64,000 nucleotides of DNA. It comes from Pristionchus mayeri. Lineage: Eukaryota > Nematoda > Chromadorea > Rhabditida > Neodiplogasteridae. Made by a program: the position numbers and the translations under genes. Location of the stretch: positions 15,044,464 through 15,108,463 of the forward strand of contig BTRK01000003.1 of the NCBI GenBank assembly GCA_036245805.1, in the 5' to 3' direction. Under the pieces are notes generated by a model. The model worked only from the letters and a program-made list of their open reading frames with translations. It did no database searches and was not told the DNA's origin. This document shows positions 32,001 through 43,300 of the stretch, piece after piece (the stretch's first letter is position 1; every line of letters begins with the position of its first letter).

Positions 32001-33900
32001 TACATTCCTGTGAATGAGTATGCTGCATTAAGCATAACTCATTGCTCATGTGCGCCCCGATGTCAATCCTCATGATCGGCTCGCGCAAGTCACACATGAG
32101 CGGTGTCGGGTTGCGATGCCTTGCATTGCCAGCGGAATGGACAAAGATTGCCGATCATTTGCTTGAATGTGATTGCATTTTTTTTGTTACGATGACATGA
32201 ACGATGCACTGTCACAATTTGAATTGCTGTGAATGTGTATGTGGGTTGAAACGCATTCCATCTCTCGCAGATTCAGTGTCAATGGATGTGCCGATTAGGC
32301 GACTATCGTCGTTGGCCATCATGATAAAGCGCATGAGCGATGTAGGATTGCACCATGAAAAAATAATGAAGGAAGTTATTATGTTTTTGACAATCTAAAC
32401 GCCGAAAATAAGATACTATATCTCTGGAACGTAAGTAAGTCTTTACGAAGGAACTTGAAGAACAGGATAATGATATGAATAGGCGGAAATGTATGAAAGG
32501 AAGTTGGAGGAAATGAGCAGGAGAGATAAAAGTTTAGCGGAGCAGCGTTCGGGAAAGGAGCGATCGGCGGCGGTTTTATGGCCATTTGCAGCGCAGATCA
32601 AAGCGATTGCAGGGTCTGGTGAGGAAATAAAGAGGGAGAAGGAACAGATCCAAGATCAAATGATGGAGCGAATCGATCGATGATCAATCGATAATCTTCG
32701 TGATCACCCACAGATCTGATTGGCGAAAGAAAGCACAAAGTCAGAGCCAATTCTTGATATGCTCTACATCCTTACGTTGAAAAACAGGGAAAGCGGGAAG
32801 CAGAAGAAATGGAACAGGGTAGATAAAAAGTGAGCGGCGCTCAACTATAACACAGGCTATTGCACTATATGCAGAGAACTATAAGAAATATTTTCCAGAA
32901 AACACGATGCGTATTGATATCCACAAGAGGAAGTGATCCATCCTCGGCCAACTGTCTCAGCAAGACAGACTGTTCCTTAGGGAACTGCCCCAGTGGTTGT
33001 TCAACAGATGGTAGGGTGATCTATCACTCCCCTCCCTCCCTCTCGCCTCTCTCTCTCTCCCTCTCTCTCCTCGACCTCCCCATAATAGCCACCCTGTCTG
33101 CCCCCAACTACTCAGCTCATCTCTCCTTTTTCTGAGATGGCACTCCCTTGGCGAGAAAATGTCTTTATTGAGAACGCATTCTATCCTTTCCGGCCTCTCC
33201 CCTACATCCCTGATCTCTCTCTACCTCTGACCTAGAGAGATTCCAAAGCGCCCAATTGAGCATGTTCTCTAGCCGTCCCGCGCACTCCTCGATCCTTCCG
33301 CTCTCTCGTTCTGGGGGATGATACTTGATCAAATAGGGAACAGCTTGAGTAAACTCGCGCTGACACCTCGCGGTTCATTAGCATATGGGCTTGTTTGAGC
33401 AGGAGGGAGAAGACGATTGGGGAATCATTGGTTGATTGGGATCAGAGGAAGGAGAGGACAGGCGAAATGAAGAGTACTTGACCATGAGTCGGCATCACTC
33501 CTTGCGAAGGAGCAAATATGATAAAAGAGAGTGCGAACATTGATGGATTCGGGAATAATTCAAGAGAAAGTTATGAAAAATGGGCAACTAGCAACATAAC
33601 ACTTCCATAGACACTAGACATGAAGAAGTAATTGTGGAAATCACGATGACACATCGGCAATTAGAGTGCGACATACGATCCATTTCGACGCGATGCGACT
33701 GAATTAAGAGGCAATGTCCGGTAATTTGACTCTAACGAAACATGTTTTCATCGGGAAATGGATGATTCATTCGGGTGGGATGGGAAAGTCCAACTCCAAC
33801 TTGATAGTAGATCAGGAATGAGGGGTACATAAAGATGGGAGCGTGACCTTGCGCCGCCTTTAGCTGTGATTGCGATTTGGAGCGAGAACGGAGAAAGGAT
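32001..33900. other. Gene-free stretch
   Basis: No gene recognised. There is a CT microsatellite at 33020-33075 and CT-rich text to 33310. A few 60-90 codon frames lack splice partners or recognisable motifs. Confidence 0.5.
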
Positions 33901-33919
33901 GGCTTCGCTCGAAATTATC

Positions 33920-33980
33920 TCATTTTCGGTTCTCTCTCTTTAGCCAGACAGGTGAGAGAGCACGCAGAATGAAGAGAGTC
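33920..33980. repeat. CT/GA palindrome
   Basis: CATTTTCGGTTCTCTCTC and GAGAGAGCACGCAGAATGAA flank TTTAGCCAGACAGGT. Same family as 25718. Confidence 0.6.
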
Positions 33981-35070
33981 AGCACTTTTACTTTTACTTG
34001 TTAGGAAAGAGCAGATAAGCACGCCGGAATTGGAACATTCGACATGCTTATCTGATGATAAGATGAGCCATTTCGTGGTAGACTGTTGACTTCTAAATGG
34101 AAGTAGCATTTTGATTTCTCCAAATAAATATTATAATTTCATTGTTTTTTGCCACTCACTCCCATAATGACACCATCATAAACGAAATGTCATTGAATAT
34201 ATGGGAGTCGTGAAACATAGCTTGACCAAGTTCATAGCTTGGAAGTTGAGTCAGACATTTGAGAGAGGGCGACAGTTGAAGAGAGTCACTACTTTTACTT
34301 GTACTTGCTAGGAATGAGCAGATAAGCGCGCTGTAATTGGAACATTTGTCACAATTAGCTGAAAAGATGAACTATTCCACGATAAATAAATTATTAGCGA
34401 CTTCCGAATGGAAGGAAGACGTTTGATGAAAACGGAATGGGTAAAGTTACCATGATTATTTGCTAAGATGGGCAGGTGCCTTTGACTTGGTGAAATATAT
34501 TTGCTTGTTATTCACACCCAGAGAAGTACTATCGCTCATCGATTTCCATTGAATTTATGTTCGGCGTAAAACATAACTCGGTCAAATTCACATAAATCGA
34601 AGCAGACAACTTTACCACAAAGCTCTTTTAAAGTCAAGATGATCAAGAGTAGCAAGCAAATAGAGGAGAGCCGAGAACAGATTACTCATTGGAATGGGGT
34701 CGCAAGAAATGCCTGCCTTCAGTCTGCGTGTTTTCAAGAAATTGACCCTTCCCGTTATCTCTAGCCTACCAGATTTAGAATAATGAAGAGAGTACTTTCT
34801 TCTCCTTAGAAAGGAGCACCTAAGGACGCTGGAATTAGAATTCTATTCTGGAATTGACAAACTTAGCTGATAAGATGAATGATTTGCACTAGACTTTTGA
34901 CATCTCCAAATGGATTTTTTTACATTTTTGTCACCCACGCCCGTACAATACTACCGTCCATCAATTTCCCTTGAATGTAAAGTCGTTGTGAAACATAACT
35001 CGATCAAGTACATCCAGAGAAATCGAAGCAGATAAATGTGCCACAAAATTTGCAATTCGAAATTTGTTGT
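33960..35070. repeat. Tandem array of ~400 bp units with motifs
   Basis: Diverged units contain AAGAGAGTCACTACTTTTAC, TAGGAATGAGCAGATAAGCG, an AATTGGAACATT box, a CCATCGATTTCCATTGAA-like box, and GTCGTGAAACATAGCTTG or a variant. Motif cores lie at 34211 and 34989, with a TAAAACA variant near 34567. No coding frame. Confidence 0.65.
34196..34995 (-). promoter_or_regulatory. Bipartite TGTTTCAC motifs in the 34 kb array
   Basis: TGTTTCAC with TATATTC after 8 nt (core 34211-34217) and with TACATTC after 8 nt (34989-34995). The variant TGTTTTAC near 34567 keeps TAAATTC at the same distance. The second box is better conserved than the 8 nt between. Confidence 0.5.
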
Positions 35071-35433
35071 ATAAAATCAAGTGTTGAAAACAATTTTAAG
35101 GAGAGCACAGAGAAGAAAAGGGATGCCCAATCACGAAAATACGCATTTTCTCACTCGTGTGATCGACGACTGCTACACAGAGTTGACTCATTTCCAAGGA
35201 AGCTATAGCGTCTGCACTCTTGCTGTTCTGATTACGGAATTCCACTCCCCTTGATTATCTTGATTCCTGTTCGAAAATGAACCAAAGCGTCGGAAGTACC
35301 GACAATTCACCTTTCATTGCCTTCAATTTCCTGATTGGAAAAGTAATTTCGAGCGGACAAGCTCTTCCCAATTCGCCAGGAGTACATCTCCATCACATGC
35401 GAAGCCAAAAGTAAATTTATTATATTCACTGTA

Positions 35434-36517
35434 CAGGGTGCGAGAAAAGTATTGTGACACAATTCAATTAAGCCCCACTTGGTGAGCAGTGTTTTAATTT
35501 ATCCCAATTTTTTGCACCATGTACCTTAGCTATGTAGCTATTTAGCGCTCATGTATCAAACAAATATTTCTTTTAGATTACGAGATTTAATTTATTAAAA
35601 ATTTAGTGAAGAAAAACGATCATGTTTCTCTCACTGCATGAGTCGTATTCTTTAATGCCGCATTACAACAATGTAATAGGTGGCGCATTCCATTTTTTTT
35701 TCTTAAGAAGGGCACTTGTGCCCGAGTCTAAATATGTGTCCATTTAATTTGGAGATTTGGTTATACAGCTTAAAAATATTTAAAAGTAAGCTGTGACGAA
35801 CGGCCCTCGAAAAAATTTTCTCGAATAAAGATGTCGCGTCCATCAAATAAGAATGATAGAAAAATATAAACGTATGTATTATGGTACACGTACATTCAGT
35901 AGTGCAAATATGCTTTCAGTTTAAATTGGGAAAGCGAATCTGCTTCTGTACCTTTTTCGAATCTGTCCCAAGTGTCGTTTTCAGCCATATTTTATCATGT
36001 ATGGTTCAGTAGTTTAAACCATGTTTTCATTCAGTTTGACGCTACTAAAATTCATAATTCGGTCCTTGCATATAACATACCAGTTTATATCTCAATATAT
36101 GGATGCTGAGAAAGAAATTCGAAAATGTGATTTTTCAAAAAGATAATTCCGTATCAAAGTGTGATGCAGTTATTTTCATCTTTCTCCGTTTCCTGATATC
36201 GTATTTCCGCCTAAACAAGTATACTTTAAAGAGGAATGGTTGCTCTCCATACTCAAGTTGAGAAAGCGGGGGAATTATTATCCGAAGATTTTTTATTATT
36301 AATTAAAGAGAAAAATGAGCTGCGGGCCAAGGGCCCATTTTTTCGAACTTGAAAATCGAAAAGCTCTGAAAGACAAAATCGATAGATGGGGGAACTGTGA
36401 TAAAATTGTTGGAGGTACTGTTCGCAGGCATACAATGGCGAAAGCAGAAATCTATGCTATCATTACTTCGCGAGATATTACATAAAAGACTTGTCACCAT
36501 ACTTTTCTCGCACCCTG
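35434..36517. mobile_element. maT/Tc1-like remnant
   Basis: CAGGGTGCGAGAAAAGTATT at the left and AATA/CCATACTTTTCTCGCACCCTG-type text at the right form inverted termini, each flanked by TA. The termini closely resemble those of the maT element at 55117-56687 (CAGGGTGCGGAGAAAGTATG). The 1084 bp interior has no recognisable transposase, so it is a deleted or non-autonomous relative. Confidence 0.75.
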
Positions 36518-36635
36518 TATACAGCGATTCACTATAAAATGACAAAAATAATAAGATTTGTGTTGAAGGTTGTTATTGTTATTACCTACCCAGCTCCATA
36601 AAAATTGCGATCAACTCATTTTGCAAAGAGTAGTA

Positions 36636-36649
36636 TGCTGTGTGAAACA
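36636..36649 (-). promoter_or_regulatory. TGTTTCAC motif
   Basis: Minus-strand TGTTTCACACAGCATACT; the second box is weak (CTACTCT). Confidence 0.3.
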
Positions 36650-36945
36650 TATAAAATTTTATATGTAATATACGAAGTGCATTATATTTAATTGATATTC
36701 TACGATATTCTAGTGATTTCATCCTGAAGGAGAGAGACAAAATAATGGTCGAATTATCCACTAATGTGGATTTCCAGTAGTCCGCTCATGAACGAATCAG
36801 AAATAGTATTACGAATGGATCTTAGGCTATTTACACACTTTTAAAGTTCAAGGACTGCCCAGCATCGCGCCTAATGGTCTTCATCATACTGAGTTACGCC
36901 TATTTCTTGTGCGCTCTTCTCGCTAATCAGATCGGCGAGAGAGCA

Positions 36946-36998
36946 CTTTTTGAATCAGTTTTTTGAATCACTGCTTTTTGAATCACTGCTTTTTGAAT
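36946..36998. repeat. Short tandem repeat TTTTTGAATCACTGC
   Basis: Three to four copies of a unit near 15-18 bp. No other feature from 36518 to 37337 apart from a half palindrome near 36910 and the motif at 36643. Confidence 0.75.
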
Positions 36999-37337
36999 TT
37001 TTTATCAGTCTTTTCCTTGAATTGTGCAGATACGATAATTGTTCACATATCGATTCACACTACGTTCCCTTGAATATATCCTGCTTTATCCCCATTTATA
37101 AAAAAGGAACACACTTTTACCTAGTGTTGAATATGATCAACGGCACACATATTATTAAAATAATGTGAAAGTTAGCTAACATATTTTTGAATTGATACAT
37201 TTTGCCAAGTGGTCCTGACAATGATGTAAAAATATTGTATGAACGGTAATATGTTGTGCAATGGGAGTGCATACTGAAGGAACGAAGTGGGAATGCTACT
37301 GTAAGATTACTGTATGATTACTATGGTGGCGAATCTT

Positions 37338-40300
37338 TCAGTTTCCGATCTTGACATTGAAGTAGGAGTAGTGGTGCACGCCATCATCTGCTCTGTAGTA
37401 CGTGTGGTACTGGGCTGAGTCAGCTGACGTCACCTATAAGATCAGAGAATATTATTAACAACTGTGGAATCAGAGCAAATAAGAACGAACATTTAAGGGG
37501 GACTAAAAGCAATAAAAGCAAAAATAATCAAACACCTTAATAATTTATTTCATAAAATAAATCCAATTCTCGATTGGCTCTAGCCAAAGTCATACGGTAT
37601 CACACCGGTCAACTCCCGCGTCTCTGCTTTCGTACGGAACCTTGTACTGTGTTCATGCACATCAATATACCGTATGTTTTGCCCTTTCGCGATGAATTTT
37701 TCCTTTTCCTACTTCAGTTCTGCCTTTACCGTCGTACTGAGCGCACGCTCTGTATTTTTCGCTCTTATTATTGAACTCAGCTATCACCTTGCGGTTCCCT
37801 CGCTCACCGTTGAGGCCTTCTTTGTTGGACTTGCTTCTCCAACACTTCTTCTTTATTGCGTCGTGTCACCTTCACACGTAATTATTTCATCACTGTCAGG
37901 ATTCGTTCTCGAGCCCTCACAGTCCCCTCACCGTCGACTAGACATCAACCAGCCGACGACCTTCCCTCGCTCTCACTCGAGCCTTCTTCAGTGGCGAGCA
38001 CCCCCAAGACTTCGGAGACCACCTCCAGGTTTCTTTCACTTCTAAATCACCACTTTCCCTCCCCGTTAGACCTCTATTAAGTTCACCCATTTTCCCTTGT
38101 TGTGTAAATTAATAATAAATATTTATTCTATTTCGTCATCCCTCATTGTTGCGCAACACACATAGCCAGAGAATCGTCTGATTCTCTCGCATATGGTGCA
38201 ATTCGACCTATTTAAGAACACCGATACGTCCGCGTGGCAGCATTCACTCTACTATTGAGCCCAATCCCCAACCCGAATTTATCCTCCCCAATACGGTCAT
38301 TATCCGTAGGAAAACCAAGACCGTAATGGAGTCAACTTTCAAAACTGATTATGAGTCACTCCACAGCCTTCTTAGTGAACTCAAACCACTATTCGATCAG
38401 ATTGATTTGGTAACCACTGACCTTTACAAAGTCAAGACATCTGACGAAATTCACCAACTGGCCTCCACTACCCGCCCCACTGTGGCGGACGCCGACCGAA
38501 TTCTCTCTTCTTTCAGAGACGTCATGCAGGAAATCGAGGAGAAAGTCGCTGAGATGGTCAACCAAGAAGACGGCGACAAGGACCAAGCAGCCAACGAACA
38601 AAGCCGTCTGCAGAGTGTGAACAAGAGCAAGGATCGATCCAGCCAACTTCCCACGGACGTGAGTAAACTTACGAACCTCTTTGAGAAAAAGGTTGCAAAA
38701 TTCGATAAAGCCGTCGAGTTTAATTCACGTCACGTTACCTGGCTCACTCCGCCTTCCTCGGTAACAATCCCGCACGTTAGCACTAGTGACCTGATTCAAC
38801 CATCCAATCACTCTCCCCCTGCGCTTAGTGCCCAGTCACCCCAGCACCTTCTCCCCAGCTCACGCAACCTCACATCCCCAATCCCTCCATCCTCCCACGT
38901 AGTGATGGAGTCGCCGACGCATCGAGGAGTATCAACCAGACTACGCCTGCAAGTTCGTCATCGCCTCAACTCACTCAGCCCTCTGCTCCGACCGATTCAG
39001 TCGTTCACAAGCCTACTCTCTCGCTTCCGCCTATCAGATTAGAAACGTTCGATGGTAGCGACATCACTCGTTGGCCTGCCTTCAAGTTCCAAATCGAATC
39101 TCTAATTCTAGATAGATCAGACATCTCTGAAGCCGAGAAAGTCTTCCACATCCGCTCTTGTCTCAAAGGCACTGCGCATTCACTGATCGCTTCCCTCCCT
39201 GTACAAGGTGGTTTTCTCACTACGACTATGAGTAGATTAGAGTCTGAGTATGGTCGCCATGTCCTCACACAAGCCCGCTTAATCCAATCACTGAGGAGCA
39301 TCCGTTCTAAGACACCACGACCTGAGGACCAGCTCAAGGCCACCACCGTAGCATCTGTCACCACGAAACAACCTATTCAAGTGAACACTAGATTGTTCAC
39401 TGCACCCGTTGGCCTCATAAACCAGACTGCGTGCCAAGTGCTCATGGCTCATGCGCTATTAGACACAGGCGCACAAGTCTCGCTTATTTCTCGCAGCCTC
39501 GCAAGCCGTCTTTCACTTACGCCTGTGGATCAGCTGCATGCCTCCATCACTGGAGTCATACATAATGAGCCGTCTGTAGTTGCTTCCACCCACGATGTGG
39601 TTCAATTCCAGCTTGTTACTAATCGAGACAATGTGACAATTAGGGCTGTAGTCCACGATGGCGAGAGTATAACTAACTCAATCCATCACCAACCCCTTTC
39701 ACCAGTTGACCTCGAGGTAATCAAGACTACTATTCAGTCCGTACCACACCACCTCACTGACTCAACAGTCAGTCCCGACCTCTTACTTGGTGTCGGTGAC
39801 GCACTCAAACTCACCCACAACTCCAAGGTTACTGTACTCCCTAGTGGATACCGCTTGATCCAATCTTCAATTGGACCAATAGTAGCTGGATCATCAGACA
39901 GCTCTGAACAGACATCTTCCTCTTCCACTCCTTCCGAGCCACCCACCTTCCCACCCCACTCCGACAACAGCTCACGTCCTTCTCCTACCACCCCTCCACT
40001 GAAAGTGGCGTCGATTGTCACATCAGCCGACCTCTCAGCCGACCAGATGGCAGAACGTTTCCTCTCTGTAGATCCAATCTCGCGCATTTACGAGACTACT
40101 GAGAAGGAAGAGCGCAAGCTCGCAGATGAAATGGTGTCAAAGCACTTCGACGATACTATCCAGTCACGCGACGATGGCTACCACGTAAAGTATGCCATCA
40201 AGCCTGATGCGAAGTCAGCCCTCCCAGACAACTATAATCTCGCAGTGTCTCGTCTGGCCTCGACCACTAGAAAGCTGTCCACTGACAAAAGTCTTCTCTC

Positions 40301-43300
40301 GTTCTACGATTCAGTCAAGGACCAAATCGCACTAGGACAAGTAGAGATAGTAGACTCCTCTGACACTAGTGGAATCATTCACTACCTGGCTCACCAAGTG
40401 AAGCTGTGTCCATCCCAGCGAAACATGCTTCGCTTCCTCTGGCTAAAAGACATCAATAAGCCAGTCACCACCCAGAACCTTCTCACATTGAGATTCTGCG
40501 TTACCCCCTTTGGCGTCAATCAGAGCCCCTGCCTTCTCAACAAGGTGATCAATCACCACATTCTGCAGAAAGGCGAAGAGTGTGACCCGCACCTGGTCAG
40601 ACAACTGATCACTAACCTCTACGTTGATAACATCATCATCAACGTTGACACGCTGATAACCCTCTTGCACACACAGTCGAAGCACATCTTCGAGTCCATG
40701 TCCATGAACCTTCGTGACTACGCGTCCAACTCCTCCTCGTTCATGACATATGTACCAGAACCCGACCGATCAACAGACTCCAATCAGAAACTGCTTGGTC
40801 TCACGTGGAATACCACCGAGGACACACTAGCCATCAAGATTCCAATCTCTCCCAAAAGAGAAAAGGAATCAAAGAGATCGATGCTGAGCACTGTCTCTAG
40901 CGCGTACGACCCACTAGGTCTCCTAAATCCCCTTCTACTCCCTCCCAGACTCACAGTCCAGAGTCTCTGGAATGTTCCACTCAAGTGGGATGAACCAGTC
41001 AATGAGACTACTAGGGATTCCTTCCACGAGCAAATAACAGACCTCGAGCAGTCCTCACTCCCAGTTGATCGATTCACGCACATCTCTGAAGCCGACGAGA
41101 TCACTCTTGTCGCATTCAGTGACGCCTCTAAGTGGGCAATGGCTGCTTCTGTGTACAGTTATGTACCTGGTTGCAAGCCATCCCTACTAATCTCCAAGAC
41201 CCGACTAGCACCAATAAATTCTACTTCCACTATACCCAAAATGGAACTCGACTCACTAGTCATGGCTCATACATTGCTCCAGTACACAGTGGATAGCCTT
41301 CGGAAAGAATTCCCTGAGAAACAAATACACACGTATACCTTCTCCGATTCTGCTGTTGTCCTTCACTGGTGCAAGCCTACTTTCAACAAGCCAGTCGGTG
41401 TCTTCGTCTCCAACCGAGTCAAACTCATTTACTCAATCAGAGACACACTCTCATCTGATAGCCATCTTATCCGCCTCGACACGTGAGGAGTGAACAGAAT
41501 CCTGCCGACCACGCAACTCGCGGACTCTCTTCCTCTGAAATGAACGAGCCTTCTCACCAATGGTGGGTCGGCCCTCATTCGCTGTCTTCTGACCCGGCTG
41601 AATGGCCCAACACCAACCTGTCAGACCTCCAGTACCCCGACCCCGACCCGTTCACACTGACTGTGACCCCTGAGGTTATCACACCACCTCCACTAGACAA
41701 TGTCATAGACCTCACTCGGTATTCCAGCCTCAAAAAGGCAATCAACGTGACGTCATTTGTCTATCGCTTCATCACTAGATGCGCTACCAAGTCCTCCAAC
41801 ACCAGCATTCACGAGAAGCTGAAGCACATCCCCACTACTCCCGAGCCTTCTCTCAGTGCTACCGAGAAAAGATTCGCCCTCAACAGGTTAATCTCGTTCA
41901 ACCAGAGATCGGTCGATGACTTTCTCAAGAAAAAGACTTCACTGGTCGAAGATCCAACCACTGGCTTGTTTAGAGTCCACACCAGACTTACCAACTCTGC
42001 ACGATCAGCCGACTTCAAACAACCGATCTTCATCCACACCTCGCGGGACACCACATTAGCACGGCTTCTTATCAAAGACATCCATGCATCCACCCACGCA
42101 GGAATGGATGCCGTCCTCAACACCCTCAAGAGCAGATACATGGTCCCACGAGCCAGACCTCTTGCTAAGTCTACTCTGAAGCAGTGCATCCCTTGTAGGA
42201 AGACAAACAACCTCCCCTTCGCCTATCCCAAAAGCCCACCACTACCCGGCGATAGAGTAAAAGAGAGCCTTCCTTTCGCACACTGCGGCATAGACTACGC
42301 TGGACCCTTCCATCTTAATGACGATTCCAAAATCTGGATTGTTGTTATCACTTGTTTCTCGACCAGAGTCACACACCTCGAAGTAGTCTCATCACTGTTG
42401 CCTTCGGCCTTCATATTAGCCTTCCGTAGATTCTCTTTACGCAGAGGAACACCCCAAAGAGTTACTTCCGATAAGGCGACGACCTTCAAATTGGCCAGTA
42501 CACTGCTGTCCAACTCCGAAGTCGATCCAGACGTCAACACTCTCTTCTCCTCACTGGGAATAACATGGTCCTTCACTACTGCACACTCTCCATGGAAGGG
42601 TGGAATCTACGAGAGACTCATCAAGATCATCAAAGACTCCTTCTCTCGTTCAATCGGAAGACGCAAGCTGTCTAGAGAAGAGTTTGACACGGTCACTTGC
42701 GAAGTAGAAGCACTCCTGAACTCGAGGCCACTCACATACGTTTCCTCAGACGACGTTCAGTCATTCAACGGCCCAGCACTTAGGCCAATTGACCTCATCC
42801 TCCCCAATTCCTTCCTAGGGACATCACTCGTTCCCTCAGATGCCGATGATTACCACCCTCCGGAGGAAGAGAATTCAAGTAGGGAAGCTGCACTCAGACA
42901 GCTAAGAAGATCAATCACAGTCGTCGATACCTTCTGGAAGAGATGGAACACCGAATACCTCACCAGCCTTCGTGACTCGGCCAATAAGTCATCTGACCCT
43001 CTCCAATCCACTCGTTCCTCCATTTCTTACCCTCAGCCAGGTTCCATTGTACTGGTCATCGACGAGAGTGGAACCACACCACGATCGAGTTGGAAAATGG
43101 CAAAAATCCTCTCATTAACTAAGACTTCTGCCACCCTGAGATCACACACAGGCCGTACTATCGAAAGACCACTGAACCTTTTGATCCCTCTCGAAATCCA
43201 TTCCAGTGAAGAAACACGTCCTGATAACACTGTAATTCAGACGTCTCATCACATGGTCACTAGGTCAAAGGCTGCCCACCGCCTCTAGCCTTCTCCCCTT

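Noticed and set aside
37574..38080. Frames of 60-120 codons inside the LTRs
   Set aside because: They occur identically in both LTRs and encode nothing recognisable.
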